The notes beneath the pieces are model-generated. The model searched no databases. It had not been told where the DNA came from and worked only from the letters and a program-made list of their open reading frames with translations. Both the position numbers and the translations under genes were made by a program. 64,000 nucleotides of DNA from Artemia franciscana (Eukaryota; Arthropoda; Branchiopoda; Anostraca; Artemiidae): positions 21,810,038-21,874,037 of the forward strand of contig NC_088879.1 in assembly GCF_032884065.1 (NCBI RefSeq). The letters are read 5' to 3'. Every line of letters begins with the position of its first letter. Positions within the stretch are counted from its first letter, which is position 1. Positions 37,838-49,632 of the stretch are shown one piece after another.

Positions 37838-38400
37838 TAATTGGTTTGACAGTAATCTTTTAGCTTTGATTGTAAAAAAGATGTTCCTGCTTATTTTGTC
37901 CCGTATAGGTAAGAGCAGTCTAACAGTAGTAGAGCTCCCTACTTCTAGAGATCCTAGATGTCACCCATCTGATCGATACGTATGGTTTTTTGGAGTTCTT
38001 CTGCATGACAGTCTAACATTCGAGCAGCATATTCAAATGATAAGAGTCAAGGTTTCAAAAGGACTGGGGATCATACGAAAACTTAAGCAAATTTGTCTTT
38101 TTTTATTCTCTGTCTTTCGAGCTTCTCTCTTATTTATAATTATCTACACTACTTTCCATCTGCATGGATGTCTATTTTCCATATTTACTTTCATCCACTT
38201 GTAATCTTCAGCTGACAACAGGAAATGAGTTCAAAATCACGGGGATATACTCATTTTTTCCACTCCGTTAGTGAGTTACCTCTTTTGTCTTGTCGTTACT
38301 GAGGGTTATGTCTAGAATTCGGTTTCTGTTGGGTTTCAAGACTCTTATACTCTTGGTTCATTTAAAAAACACTTGAAAAGATTTTGGCCACAGAAGAATA
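37838..38400 (+). mobile_element. LINE fragment, plus strand
   Basis: Translates as the RT segment after the catalytic box: WFDSNLLALIVKKMF..LSRIG, then FFGVLLHDSLTFEQHIQM and VSKGLGIIRKLKQI, closely paralleling the minus-strand LINE at 34987-35748 (RFLGILLDENLSFRNHI, LGIVRKLKHIFP). Past 38204 the frame shifts and ends in SLYSLGSF-KKHLKRF-like tail sequence. Same family, inverted relative to the 34-36 kb copy; 5' truncated, no active site. Confidence 0.7.
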
Positions 38401-38804
38401 ATTGAATTTAAAAATAATTAAATAAAGTTGTTTTAAAGAGGATATTTAATGGAGTTGAGTTTGTTTAATTTATTTTAAGAAGCTAGTCTTGGTTCTTGAT
38501 GTTGCTAATAAAAATAAATTTGTTGATATAGATAGGTGATATTGAGATTGGTTGTCGTCGTGTGAGCACTGACTGAATGGACCTCTTATTTACCATTTCT
38601 AGGCATAGTTCAGTAGCCTAAAATGATTAAAGTATAGACCTACATTTGTTTTCTTTTCCCAGTTAAGGGGTCTCTGGGACCCTTGGAAATTTCTTAAATT
38701 TAGATTTTAATATTTATTTTATAGAAGAACTTGAACCTAAGGACTATTTTAAGTATTTTTAGATTCATTCTTGGGTTTTATGGCAATTATGGTCTTATTA
38801 TCTG

Positions 38805-38905
38805 TAGATATTTTTTTTTATATATTTATTTTTATATTTATATATAATATATTATATTATATTTATATTTATATTATATTTATATATATTTTTTTAATAT
38901 TTTTA
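38805..38905. repeat. TATATTTA-rich low-complexity tract
   Basis: Repeats of TATATTTAT and ATATTATATT over about 100 bases. No gene. Confidence 0.85.
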
Positions 38906-39354
38906 GAGAGACTAGGTATTTTTATAGGCACATAATTAATAGCTGTTAATTACCACTAGTCAGGAATATCTCAGATCTCTGTCAGGACTATCGTAGAATG
39001 TCAAGCCCGGTGATATCTTCCTTGGGTATTTACAATCTTAGAAAGCAAAGCCTATTCTGAGTTTCGATATTGCTCTTTACCTTCCAGTGAATGTCTAAAC
39101 TTAAAAATATAATAATGAATCCATAATTCACCCCCCCCCCCCCTTAAAAAATTACCCAGCATTGGGAAGTATACAGAATTTTCTAGAGGGTGTTTACTGC
39201 AGGGGGGGATGATTTACCACGAAGAGGGTATTAAGGCTGGAGATAAGTTTCCGTGGATCATTTTCTAGGACAAATTTTGCGCGGGGTGGGAGGGAAGGAG
39301 ATTCCCGAGCATGATTGAGTTAATGGTTAGTCATTAAATAAAAAGAAACACGTT

Positions 39355-39640
39355 TTGTTTACTGTAAGGAGCAAAATAAAAGTTTAATACTAACAGAAAT
39401 TATTCCATATATTATGGGGGCTGCACCATCCTCAATTACACATACTCAATCCTCACTAAGAAAGAATTGTACAAAAAAGGAACAGTAAATTTGACCGAGA
39501 AGGGTTTTAAGGAAATATGAGCCTTTAACGTAAAATAAAGGGTTTGAAAAGGGTGTATCTCTCTAATACAAGCAATAATTCTTGTTCGTTTCAAGCTTTA
39601 GTATTTCTACTTACTTACAGTCGAAACAACGTCTATTTTT
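39355..39640. mobile_element. Diverged copy of the foldback MITE
   Basis: It has TTACTGTAAGGAGCAAAATAAA at the left and, inverted at the right, CTTTAGTATTTCTACTTACTTACAG; the middle has CTTTAACGTAAAATAAAGGGTTTGAAAAGGG as in the 28.5-kb copy. More diverged, arms uneven. Confidence 0.45.
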
Positions 39641-40419
39641 ACAATTTAATTTTCCTGAAGTCACAAATGTTTTTCCCATAGCATAGCCAATACTAGCAAT
39701 TGGTAGTGATGCCACTACTTATAGGATCATTCAACAAAATATTTTTTTCCTTTTATTTGGCTAAATAATGTTAAACTCTCTCTACTGCCATTACTTTTTA
39801 ATTTCTGTTTTATCAATGTTAAATCACCGAATATACACATCGATTCAATTATCTTTATTCTATTGGGGAAAAAAGATATTAATCAATTTCCTTTTTCAAT
39901 TAGTGTTTCCAACTGTTCGCACAAGTTTTAAAGGCTCTTGCATGTCAAAATAGCACATAGTCTATTCAAATACATTACATTATCTATAATATAGTACATA
40001 TATAAAGAAAAAATGAGAATTTCATTTTTTTTTTTTTACTTTGAGTTTTGTAAAACTTAGGTCTAAACCAATAATCTAATATAAAGGTAGTAGGAAAATG
40101 GAAAGTTCTCACGTTTCCAGGCCCTGACATATTTAAACATTTTGTAAACATAAGTTTTCGAATTAAACCATGACTAAACAAAATTTTATTGTTTATATTC
40201 CTCTCCCCTCCTCCTAATAAACAATGCTTTTTTGAAATTGCAAGTATAGATCAAGATTGAGGTTAACATACATAATATATTTTTGGGACCTAACCTTGAT
40301 TTCCGATGAACCTAATTATGTCTTTATTTGCGATGTCTGTAAGTTTTAATTGGAAATCTATGGAAATCAGAGCCTCCTAATTAAAGAAGTATAGAACAAT
40401 AGGAAGAATAAGAACAAAC

Positions 40420-40561
40420 CTATCAAAGTTCTTTATTTCTTGACTAAATTTCAGCCATTTTCTTTGTAGATTTGCACGGCTGATGGCGACACAATCTAGT
40501 AAAACAGTGCTTCGATACGATGCTAGGACCTTTCTTCCAATAGTGACGATTTTTGGTGAAT
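40420..40561 (-). CDS. Dscam: Dscam exon: first half of Ig10
   Basis: 142 bp, phase 1 in and phase 2 out; acceptor TTATTTAG, donor G|GTTTGT. It encodes N-S-P-K-I-V-T-I-G, then strand B with the Ig cysteine (TSVLLDCVAIS) and the strand C tryptophan (LQRKWLKF). This is the front half of the single Ig domain (Ig10) that arthropod Dscam places between FN3-4 and FN3-5. The partner cysteine is in the next exon. The donor is weaker than the others (GTTTGT). Confidence 0.87.
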
Positions 40562-41574
40562 CTAAATAATTAAAAGATAGAAATAAAAACTAATTCTTCA
40601 TCAGATTAATTATGATTTCCATTCATACAAGCCCACCATTAATTCTAAAGATGGCCCAAAAATTCTTGAAAAAAATATAAAATATGTTTCTTTAGTCATT
40701 TTTATCTGAAAGTGTACTTCAAAGTAAAAATGATTTATTTTCTGCTATATCCGTCCCTAGCCTATCCCAATCCCAACCCTGAAGTCTTAATATTTTCCTT
40801 ACAATTTCCTTTTTTTATAGTTTACCTGTTTCGACTCTTCCTGGAGTTTGCCATACGCCCCCTGAGAATACGCCTCTCTAGAAACAAACTTCTTTGAACA
40901 CAGCAAACTACCACCGACTATATTTTCATTGAATCTATTATGAAATTTCGGTGACACCAGGATTTTGATTATTTCATATTTTCATTATTTAGAAGTTTAA
41001 GATTTTTATTTTTCCAGCAATGGATTTAAAAGATTACAAGAACTTCATATATGATTCCAGAAGCACGGAAATTTTTTGGTCCACACCCTAATCATGATTA
41101 TTGCATAAGTATTTCACCATCTGCTGCTATTTTGTTGGGAGTATTTTTTTTAATTTGGCAGTAATTTTTTGGCCTAGAAATAACTTTGAGTGGAGTTTAG
41201 TATTTCATTCTCTGTGTTGCTGGTTAGAATTACTAGAAACTTTTGACATTATGTTTATTTTCGAGCTATTGAGGTAAGTTTAATTTTTGACAGTGTGAAT
41301 CTTATAAGGTGCTTTCCAATACAGAATCATTTAATTTTCATTTACTATTATTTACCGGGGTTCTAAAATGATTCTACCACTGTCACCGGAAAACTGTGTT
41401 TGCCAGACTAGTCTACTGCATATCCTTCTATTTTAGGTTTATTGTGATCATGGTGCACCAAAATATGCAAACTAACATTTAATAAAAATTCAATGAAAAT
41501 TTAATGCGAAAACCCCGATAAGTGGTTTCAGATCAAAATGAAAAGTCAACAATTAGAATCGCAATGGTCGAAAA
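40562..41574. other. Dscam intron, no recognised feature
   Basis: AT-rich; no motif in either strand. Confidence 0.5.
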
Positions 41575-42010
41575 CCATGTTCAGGAGAATAAAAGTCCCG
41601 CACCTTGAACCACAAAGAAAATCACTTTTTTGCATGAGAAGCAGTGGCGTGTCTCCCTTTTTGCTGTTAATCCCTTTTCCTCAGGGGTTTATCATGCCAA
41701 ACCAGTGGTCTTAGAACGTTGGGATAGGGTTTATCTGGAGGAAAATGTCATATCTAGTGCCATTTTTAAGTACCAAATGAAATTATGCCACAGTAAGGTG
41801 GTATCTTCTGCCATTTCATATCACCAATCATAAATGTTTATCTAAAGAGGGCCAGAAAATGCAAATTCCAGGACACTCAATCCTTTTGTAACTGTCCAGA
41901 TTTCTTAACTAGAGGTTTTGTGCCCCCTATGTTGGATCATCGCAGCAAAGCAGCATTTTTAGCCATTTCGCATCAGAAAACACCAATTGGAACACAAAGA
42001 GGAGTAAGAT
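41575..42010. repeat. Relative of the 9.83-10.48 kb repeat
   Basis: Shares GAATAAAAGTCCCGCACCTTGAA..AAAGAAAATCACTTTTTTGCATGAG..GTGTCTCCC and AGTGCCATTTTTAAGTACCAAATGAAATTATGCCACAGTAAGGTGG with 9.83-10.05 kb. No gene. Confidence 0.45.
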
Positions 42011-42019
42011 GCCATATAA

Positions 42020-42165
42020 TGGAAGTATTTATCTCCTCCTAAATACCTTGCTCTTTATGCTAAAGTATTTTTAGAAACCCTTATATGCGTAATAATCTCT
42101 GTTCATTTTAAGTTTCAATGCTACTCCTTACTTTCAATTGAAAAAACTTTTCCATGTTTATTTTT
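42020..42165. mobile_element. Single arm of the foldback MITE family
   Basis: Contains CTCCTCCTAAATACCTTGCTCTTTATGCTAAAG and GTTCATTTTAAGTTTCAATG..ACTCCTTACTT, one arm of the element at 28.5 kb. The opposite arm is not found nearby. Confidence 0.4.
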
Positions 42166-42409
42166 TCATTGTTTTTTTTTTTTATAGTAATTTTAGAAAA
42201 TTCTGCGCCCTTTTCATTGAATTTCGGTTCCCCCATGACATATTTCTCCCAGGAAAGATCCTCCCACATAGCCCCCTCCCCTCAACCCCACCCCCAAAAC
42301 CAAAAAAAATCCCCTGAAAACGTCTGTACACTTCCCAATAACCATTATTATATGTAAACACTGGTCGAAGTTTGTAACTTGCAGCCCCTCCCCCAGGGAC
42401 TGTGGGGGA

Positions 42410-42640
42410 GTAAGTCATTCCAAAGGACATAGTTATTATGGTTTTTGACTATGTGGAATAAAATGGCTATCTCAAAATTTTGATCCGTTGACTTTGGAGA
42501 ACAAATGAGCGTGGGAGGGGGCCTAGGTGCCCTCCAATTTTTTGGTCACTTAAAAGGGCACTAGAACCTTTCATTTCCGTTAGAATGAGCCCTCTTGCAA
42601 CATTCTAGGACCACTTGGTCGATACGATGACCCCTGGGGA
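42410..42640 (-). repeat. Unit of the ~255-bp family, inverted
   Basis: The plus strand shows GGCTATCTCAAAATTTTGATCCG, GGTGCCCTCCAATTTTTTGGTCACTTAAAAGGGCACTAGAAC and GAATGAGCCCTCTTGCAACATTCTAGGACCAC, the reverse of the array unit. It is followed by an A-rich tract (42648-42680) and a 300-base unit of different sequence to 43040. Confidence 0.55.
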
Positions 42641-42679
42641 AAAGGAAAAAAAAAACAAAAAAAAAAAACAAAGAAATAA

Positions 42680-43045
42680 ACACGCACCCGTGATTTGTCT
42701 TCTGGCAAAAAAATCGAAATTCCACATTTTTGTAGATAAGAGCTTGAAATTTTTGCTATAGGGTTCTCTGATACGCCAAATGCGATGGTGTGATTTTCGT
42801 TAAGATTCTATGACTGTTAGGGGGTGTTTTTCCCTATTTTCCAAAATAAGGCAAATTTTCTCAGGCTCGTAACTTTTGATGACAAAGACTAAATTTGATG
42901 TAATTTATATATTTAAAATCAGCATGAGAATCCGATTCTTTTGATGTATATTTTAGCATCAAAATTTTGTTTTTTAGAGTTTCGTTTACTATTGAGCCGG
43001 GTCGCTCCTTACTACAGTTCGTTACCACGAACTGTTTGATACTGC
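42680..43045. repeat. Probable dispersed repeat next to 255-bp unit
   Basis: A gene-free stretch ending in GAGCCGGGTCGCTCCTTACTACAGTTCGTTACCACGAACTG, with an internal short palindrome (AGTTCGT..ACGAACT). It runs on without a break from the inverted 255-bp unit, so the two may be parts of one longer element. Copy number cannot be shown from this window alone. Confidence 0.3.
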
Positions 43046-43079
43046 TGCTAAACTTTTCCGACCACTACTTCAATTGCAA

Positions 43080-44470
43080 CAATTTGTAAGGCTTAGAGTA
43101 TTAAGATGAAAAGGGCATCATAAGGGGGTCAAGAGCACAGATCAGCAATAGTTTTGGAACGACTTACCGTGTCAAGGTGAAATTTCCGGGGCATAATTAA
43201 AGGTAAGTTCAACTGACCAAAAGGAAAGATGTACATGCTACTACTACTAGTAATACTGCTGCTACTAATGGTACTGCTACTACTAATGCAACCCTAACAC
43301 TACATCTACTTCTCTTACTACCAACGCGACTACTGCGATACTAGGATTATTTAGGCTAAGTCTATAAGGGTAAAATATGAGAGATTACTGATCGTAAATT
43401 GCACCTAATAAAAGACGGTATGTACATTTAGATTGTCAAAAGAACGTATCTTGAGAATTAATTTGTGTGTCGAGTTGGAACTCTCAGCAAATACTTTAAG
43501 GGGAAGATCAATTGACAAAAAGGCAATATTTGCACACTACTGCTAATACTACCACCACTGCTCCATTTACTAGTTCTACTACTATTAATATTCCTCCAAC
43601 TACTACTTTTATTGAAATACTCGTAAGGCTAAGAGCATTAAAATGAAAATTTCAAGAAGTATATGAATACACAGGTTATCAAAAGGAAATATCGAAATGT
43701 CTTAGTAATGGCTAATTGTATTAAGTTGTATACTAATGCCACTGCTGTGACCACCATTAAAAAAATATTTAAGGGTAAGAAGGTAAAATTTTCAGAGAAT
43801 TTTTAGGGGGGAGGGTAAACTGAATCACAAAACACCATCCGTATACAAACTGTCAAAAGGGTATATCAGCAATATCTTATGAGCAGTTTTATGGGTAAAA
43901 TTAAAACTAACAAGGCTTGCTCTTGGGGATGTTGCACTAAAGAAAAGTCAATATTTACATCATAATACTGCTGTTTCTACACCTACTATTACTGCTATAA
44001 CTATTATTATTACAATTACTACTTCTACTACTGCTATTAAAGCTGAGACTACTACTAATTATTCCACTGCTACTACTGCTACTGCTGCTACTATAGCTAC
44101 TAGTGCTACTACTACTGCTACTAAAGGTAAGGGTATTAAGGCGAAAATTTTGGGAGATATTGAAACTGCATTGGTTTAAATCGAAATGCACTATGTATGC
44201 TAAGAACATACATAAATCAAAACATACTACTGTTACTACAAGTATTGCAACTACACAAACTAAGGGTATTAAAGGGAAGTTTTCAAGGAATATTTAGGCA
44301 GATGTTGAACTAAATAAAAACAATCTATGAGTATATAGATCGTCCAAAGGAGAAACTTTAAACTTTAACTTATTTTGACTAAGTCGTGGCAGATTTTTAA
44401 CTAGCAAGAACACACTATATGTACATCACCTCAATTTCATCTTGTTGGAGATAGATAGACTGTGTCAGAT
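43080..44470 (+). repeat. Repeat family with CTA-triplet block, about 5 units
   Basis: Units of about 190-330 bases each contain a run of CTA/ACT triplets (43236-43330, 43540-43610, 43735-43760, 43965-44120, 44225-44260) followed by GGCTAAGGGTATTAAGGTGAAAATTTCAGG..ATATTGA, AACTAAATCAAAA.CACACTATG.GTATAC, TTGTCAAAAGGGTATATC..CAATATCTTA and GTTGAAACTTTCAGG..GATGTTCAATTGACCAAAAGG. No gene. Confidence 0.7.
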
Positions 44471-45750
44471 TTGACGTAATGGACATGAGAATTTTGCTTT
44501 GGGAATACTAATTTTGACACCCATTGATTGGGCGGTAATTGTCACCTTGGTAAGCATTTCCTGGGAATCTGTGACGGTCCTAGACAGGAGACCTATGCCG
44601 TCGGTGTAATCTAGATAACTCATGTTAAAAACGTGGCTAACTCGTGTGCCAACAAAGCAGGACATTGCCCTTGGCATTATCTAATCAATTAGGAAGTTGA
44701 AAAGCATGACTAAGAGACAGTATCTCTGTCTTGCACCGTACTCTATGAACAACATCGAAGAGAGCTCTCGTGGATGAGAGCCTGGATTGGGGCACGTGTT
44801 TTATCGTAATACGCTTTCATCGGTATCACCAGCTTGTTTGGAACTCCGTCTTTAATTATAGCTACCTACCCGAATGCCAACTCTCTGGACTGAGTCAAAT
44901 GCCGTTATGAAAAGCATAGACACCCCAACCGTGAACTACTGGTGTTATGCTCTTTGTTCAAGGACATGCCAGAGCGTACATAGCTATTATTCTTGCGTTG
45001 AAATCCCCAGCGATGTGTAGCATATCTTTCTTTGAAATTTTCGTAACAGTTATTTTGGGGAGTTGTAGAAGATGTCAGTATGGGAATAAGAGGCATCGTG
45101 GGATGGGGCGTATACGACAATGACAGATATATTAAAGAAATGGTATTTTGAAAGGGGCTCTAGCTAGCCTAGCAGAAACGTGTTCCTATTCGAGCTATGT
45201 AGACGCCAATTTTTGGCTGATAAGCATCCACTGAATGCAGAGCTATCTGTGGAGACTCAGTTGAAAAACTGAAAGCGATCTTTAGTGTCTGAAGTTACTA
45301 TTTCTTGAAGTTCAACGACACTGTTAATGCTTGTCTCAATCCAACAGAGAAAGTCAATCCATAGCTTAAAGTTTCGCCAACAATAAATTACTGGGTCATC
45401 GAGCAATTCATAGAGCATACAGTCCAGCACCCGAAACACAGGGATTGTCCTTTCTTCAAGATGGGGTTAGTTTGCAGTTTGCTTACTTTTTGAAGGGGGA
45501 GCCAAATCCCCCAACTTATGGTATGCCAAAGATGCCGTAGCATAGATTGTCGAGTTGGTGTCGGCTCAGCTACTATTCGAAGGAGGCACCATATCCTTCC
45601 CCGCATCGCCTGCCGGTAATACTGTAGTATATATTGGTATCTTTGCGAGTACTTTTTCATTGGATATTTCTTAAAAATAAATTTGACCCAAAGTTCCCAA
45701 GCCACGGGCACCCTGCAAGGGTGTTCGTGAACGCGCATCAGATTAGGGAA
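44400..45750 (-). mobile_element. Degenerate LINE (endonuclease plus RT traces)
   Basis: The minus strand contains VVYAPSHDASYSHTDIFYNS (45120-45050), typical of apurinic-like endonucleases of LINEs (C/V-Y-A-P), then an IAGDFNAR block near 45010, and further on YLDYTDGIGLLSRTVTDSQE (44650-44560), a mutated Y-A-D-D-x-x-L-L-S reverse transcriptase box, with the usual downstream GVKISIPKAKF. Everything else is deleted or frameshifted. This family differs from the 34 kb and 55 kb LINEs. Confidence 0.6.
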
Positions 45751-46219
45751 TCATGTGAGAGATCCTCTCCAATACCATTTTGAGGCTAAACACTTAGAGT
45801 AGGTATTTTAAAACCAGTAAGAGAGCTCCTACAAAAGCTCTTAAGCTTCTTAAGACTTTGTAAAGGCCATGGTCTCATTAAAACAACCTCATTCAAGAGC
45901 CCTGGTGTCAGCAGAACAATATCCAAGAAATGAGCGAAATTCAATACCACCTAGCCTTACTTGAATGCCCCTTCTTCCCTTGCCGGTTTTTATGGATTCT
46001 AGGGAATATACACAGCTAAAAGTTGGCTTACACTTTAAAGGTATAGCTCAAAATGGAGGAGAATATTTTGCTAAACGTCTTTTGCCAAGCTTTTACTCTT
46101 ATGAAGTCCTAAGAAAATTTAGTTATGCTAAGAATTTAGTTATACTATTTAGTTGTACAAATAAAAATGAAATTACAAAGAAAGAAATAAAGAAAAAGAT
46201 AGGTGAAAGTTCTACTTAC

Positions 46220-46558
46220 TAGGTGGACTCAGAGAAATTGCTACTGTTCTTACACCTGGACCCTCTCCGGCTTTATTTTCTGGCGAAATCCAAGCTTGAA
46301 ATTTTCCACCACTGATTAAGCCTCCTATGGTAAAGTGGCAATTCATCGGGTTGACTTTCCATCTTAAAACTTCCGGATCACTGGTGGGTTCAGCGGTAGG
46401 CACAACTGCTTTAAGATTCCAGGAGCCTGGAGACACTGCACGCACATAGAAGTTGTATCCAGTTATTTTTCCGTTGGCTTTCTGAGAAGGAAGCCACGAG
46501 GCCATAATAGTTCTTGGAGAGCTTGCAAGAACATTGAAGCCTGATACTGGATCTGGCA
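46220..46558 (-). CDS. Dscam: Dscam exon: complete FN3-4
   Basis: 339 bp in one exon (113 codons, phase 1 to 1). The acceptor is TTGTTCCAG and the donor A|GTAAGT. It encodes an entire fibronectin type III domain: VPDPVSGFNV linker, core Trp (IMASWLPSQKANGKITGYNF), F-strand FQAWISPENKAGEGP and an exit SPPS. The NG.ITGYN.Y block is typical of Dscam FN3-4. The following split codon gives Asn and leads into Ig10. An open frame continues upstream of the acceptor as far as 46751, but it is intronic and crosses into repeat DNA, so I start the coding part at the splice site. Confidence 0.9.
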
Positions 46559-46699
46559 CTGGAACAAAAAACAGGCTAGAGAACCAAAATTTGGCCTTGA
46601 TCAATGGGTCTCGAGAAAGTAATTCATACAAGAGTTTGATATTAAGAAAAAAAGGAGAAACTTCTCTACGAAAAACCTTCACAAAATGACTGTAGTTTC

Positions 46700-46975
46700 T
46701 CTGAAACATATCCGAGGCAACGCTCAAACGTTGCCTATAGTAAAGAGCCATAAGGCTTTAATGTATTTTTTTTCAATAGCCACTTCATATGGAAGGGGTG
46801 GACATAGAAACTTCGAAGGTGGCTCAATTCGTTCAAATCTGAAAGTTCTAGTGCTCCTTTTAAGAATACAAAGTAATCAGAGGGTGAACAGTCCCCTTGG
46901 GTCTAGATGACCTCCCCCCACGCACATTTGATCAAAATTTTAAGATAGACATTTTATTACAAATTGCCTAAGATT
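46700..46975 (+). repeat. Single unit of the ~255-bp family with its palindromic end
   Basis: Starts with GAGGCAACGCTCAAACGTTGCCTATAGTAAAGAGCCATAAGGC and continues with TATGGAAGGGGTGGACATAGAAACTTCG, CTGAAAGTTCTAG, AAGAAT, AGAGGGTGAACAG and ATTTGATCAAAATTTTAAGATAG. One unit only, beside the Dscam FN3-4 exon. Confidence 0.6.
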
Positions 46976-47089
46976 TAATATCTATGCCTCCATTGATAAC
47001 ATGACCCCCCTCCCCCCAAAAAGCAGTCTCTTGGGCAAGGAATGTGAGCTATACAAGGTTTCTATTATTTACAAATAGGGTTTTGTTTT

Positions 47090-48500
47090 TCAAGAAAGGA
47101 GAAATGTCTGATCCTGGGTCTTCATAGAGGCTAATAGTACTAAGGTGAAAATTTCAGGAAATGTTGAGGGGGGATGTTGAAGAAAATCAAACGACAGTAA
47201 GTACATGTTTGTTGTTAAAAGAGTGTACTGTAGTATTTCAGGAACTGCTGAGAATATTAAGGAATTTTGAGACGGCAATCTTGTTCAGCATAGTCGAAGG
47301 TTCCAGTAGATATGTCTCTGGGGATGAAAATCCTCCGACAGCCCTTGGGTAAGAGCTATAAGTTATACAATTCGACCAATATTTACAAATATCATTTGTT
47401 ACAGGGAAAGGTGAATATGTTTGACATCTTGTATTCAAAAAGGCCAAGGGCATCTTGTTGAAGCTTTCAAGGAAAGTTGAAGCGAATGTTGAACAAACTC
47501 AAAATACACTATGTGCATACCGATTACCAAAGCTTAGCATTTTAAGTTAGAGCCTCCAGTGCATGATGAGGGGGATGTAAAGTTGACCAAAAGACAATTT
47601 GTCCGTACTACCATTTGTATTGCTGTTACTATTACTACTAATACAACTACTCATACTGCTCCTACTGCAACTGTTATGACTCCTAACACTTCTAAGGTCA
47701 ATAGTATGAAGACCTTGCTTATGTTTAACCTTTTCTGTCCAAGAAGACCAAGGTTATTCAGGGGAATTTTTCTGGGAACGTTGAAGGTAGTATTAATGTA
47801 AATGAAAACACACTATATGTATGCTGGTTTTCTAAAAGCGCGTATCTCAGGAATGACTTAAAGTATTAAGTTGGGACCTTCACGGTAGGATAAAGGGGAT
47901 GATTAATTGACCAAAAGCCAATATGTGCACGCTACTACAACTACTACGACTACTGGCACTCCTACCACCGCCACTACCACTAATGCTACAACAATCACTA
48001 TTTCTATTGCGGCTACTACAAACGCACGGGATATAAAGTTGAACATTTTAGGAAGTGTTGAGAGGGAAACTTAAACTAAATCAAAGTACACTAAGTGTAT
48101 ACTGGTTGTAAAAGGGTACATCAGCAATATCTTAGGAACCGCTTAACGTAATAAGTTGAAACTTTCAGGGCATACTGAAGGGGATGTTCAACTGGCCAAT
48201 AGGAAATATGTTTCAGCTATTACTGATACTGCTGTTACTGCTACCGCTAATACAAAGTCAACTACTACTACTTCTACTGAACTATTATGACTGCTAATAA
48301 GGCTAAGGTATAAATGTGAAAATTTAAGGGAATACTGAAAGGAAACTTGAACTAAATGAAAACATACACTTTTAATGCAAGATGTCAACAGGGGGTATCT
48401 CAGATATAGCTTAGGGTATTAAGTTGAAGATTTCAGGGAATGATTAGGGGGTTGATCAAGTGAAAAAAGGCAATACTGCAATCGCTAATTTAATTTGATT
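47090..48500 (+). repeat. CTA-triplet repeat family, second array
   Basis: Same units as 43.1-44.5 kb: triplet blocks at 47607-47690, 47935-48020 and 48215-48290, with GTATTAAGTTG(AA)ACTTTCAGGG, AACTAAAT.AAA.CACACTATGTGTATACTGGTT and AAAAGGGTA.ATCAGCAATATCTTAGGAACCG between. Units about 290-325 bases. Fragments continue at 48808-48840 and 49640-50045. Confidence 0.7.
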
Positions 48501-48853
48501 GATTATTTGATAGACCCCTCCATCTTTCTATTGCACAGTTGATTCTAACATCATTAAAATTAATAAATTTGGTGTACCTGCTTTTATTTTCCAGGAATAG
48601 AGGTGAAGATACGGGAAAATGAAAATTTCGGAATCAAATTGCTTATACTTACTACCAACTACACCCTCTAATTTATTTTAATAAAAATAAAATTATAAAA
48701 TTACGAAATGATTATAATTGTTAGATTGTTTATTTGAAATTTTGCACCCCTAAAATTTCTGTGCCCTGCGCAGAAACCCCCTTTGCATCCTTAAGCCTGC
48801 ATCTGTACTACTACTACTAATACAACTACTAATATTGGTCAATGTCCCTATTA

Positions 48854-49632
48854 CCTGAACAATTGTTCAGGGTCATGAAACTATTGTTAATAGATGCATT
48901 TTGACTTTTGAAACATCTTTTCTCTCTTATAAAATTACCGCAAACTCACCGTTATGGAGTTATTATATATTTGCACATTAGGGGGGGGGGGGGGTAAAGC
49001 CTAGCATATATTAAATACAGCAATGGTTAGCTTACGTATATAATATATGCTATGCTTTACCCCCACCCCCCTGATGTGCAAATATATAGCCCAAATTTGT
49101 TTCTAAACTATTACAGATTCGCGATTTCAAAAATCCGATCAACGAAACAGAAAATGATTGCAATTCTATATGTGTAAATACAGGATATTTGGGCCGGAAT
49201 AACTCCATAACGGTGAGTTTGCGGTAATTTTGCGAGAGAGAAAAGATGTTCCAAAAGTCAAAATGCATCTATTAACAATAGTTTCATGACCCTAATATAA
49301 TAATAATAATAATATAATAAAATAATATTATAATATAATATAATATAATATATAATATAATATATATAATATATATAATTTAATAATATAATATTATAAT
49401 ATACTATAATAATATAATACAATAATAATAATAATAATAATGACCCTAATAACAATGCTATATAATATATATGCATTATATGCTATGCTTTAACCACCCT
49501 CCCCCAAATGTGCAAATATATAATAACTCCATAACGGTGAGTTTGTGGTAATTTTGCATGAGAGAAAAGATGTTCCGAAAGTCAAAATTCATTTATTAAC
49601 AATAGTTTCATGACCCTAAACAATTGTTCAGG
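48854..49632. mobile_element. Nested foldback element with palindromic ends
   Basis: The left arm (48854 to about 49020) begins with the perfect 18-base palindrome CCTGAACAATTGTTCAGG. The right arm ends at 49632 with the same palindrome, one base changed. The bases TA stand immediately outside both ends, which suits a TA target duplication. A further right-arm copy (49195-49296) lies inside, so part of the element is present twice, separated by an ATA/TAA-rich tract. Inside the arms a second hairpin with G-runs and C-runs (48975-48995 against 49058-49075) occurs. No coding sequence. Confidence 0.65.
49295..49442. repeat. ATA/TAA-rich low-complexity tract
   Basis: Alternating ATA, TAATATA and TAA units, flanked on both sides by GACCCTAAT, which is also found in the arm of the surrounding foldback element. 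It probably grew inside that element. Confidence 0.9.

Larger units (their letters stand above)
38401..40419. other. Dscam intron, repeats only
   Basis: The tail of the LINE fragment, the AT tract at 38805 and a diverged foldback MITE near 39.36-39.64 kb. A C-run at 39131-39143. No gene. Confidence 0.5.

Noticed and set aside
43955-44209. Serine-rich 84-codon frame
   Set aside because: It comes from the CTA/ACT triplet block of a repeat family.
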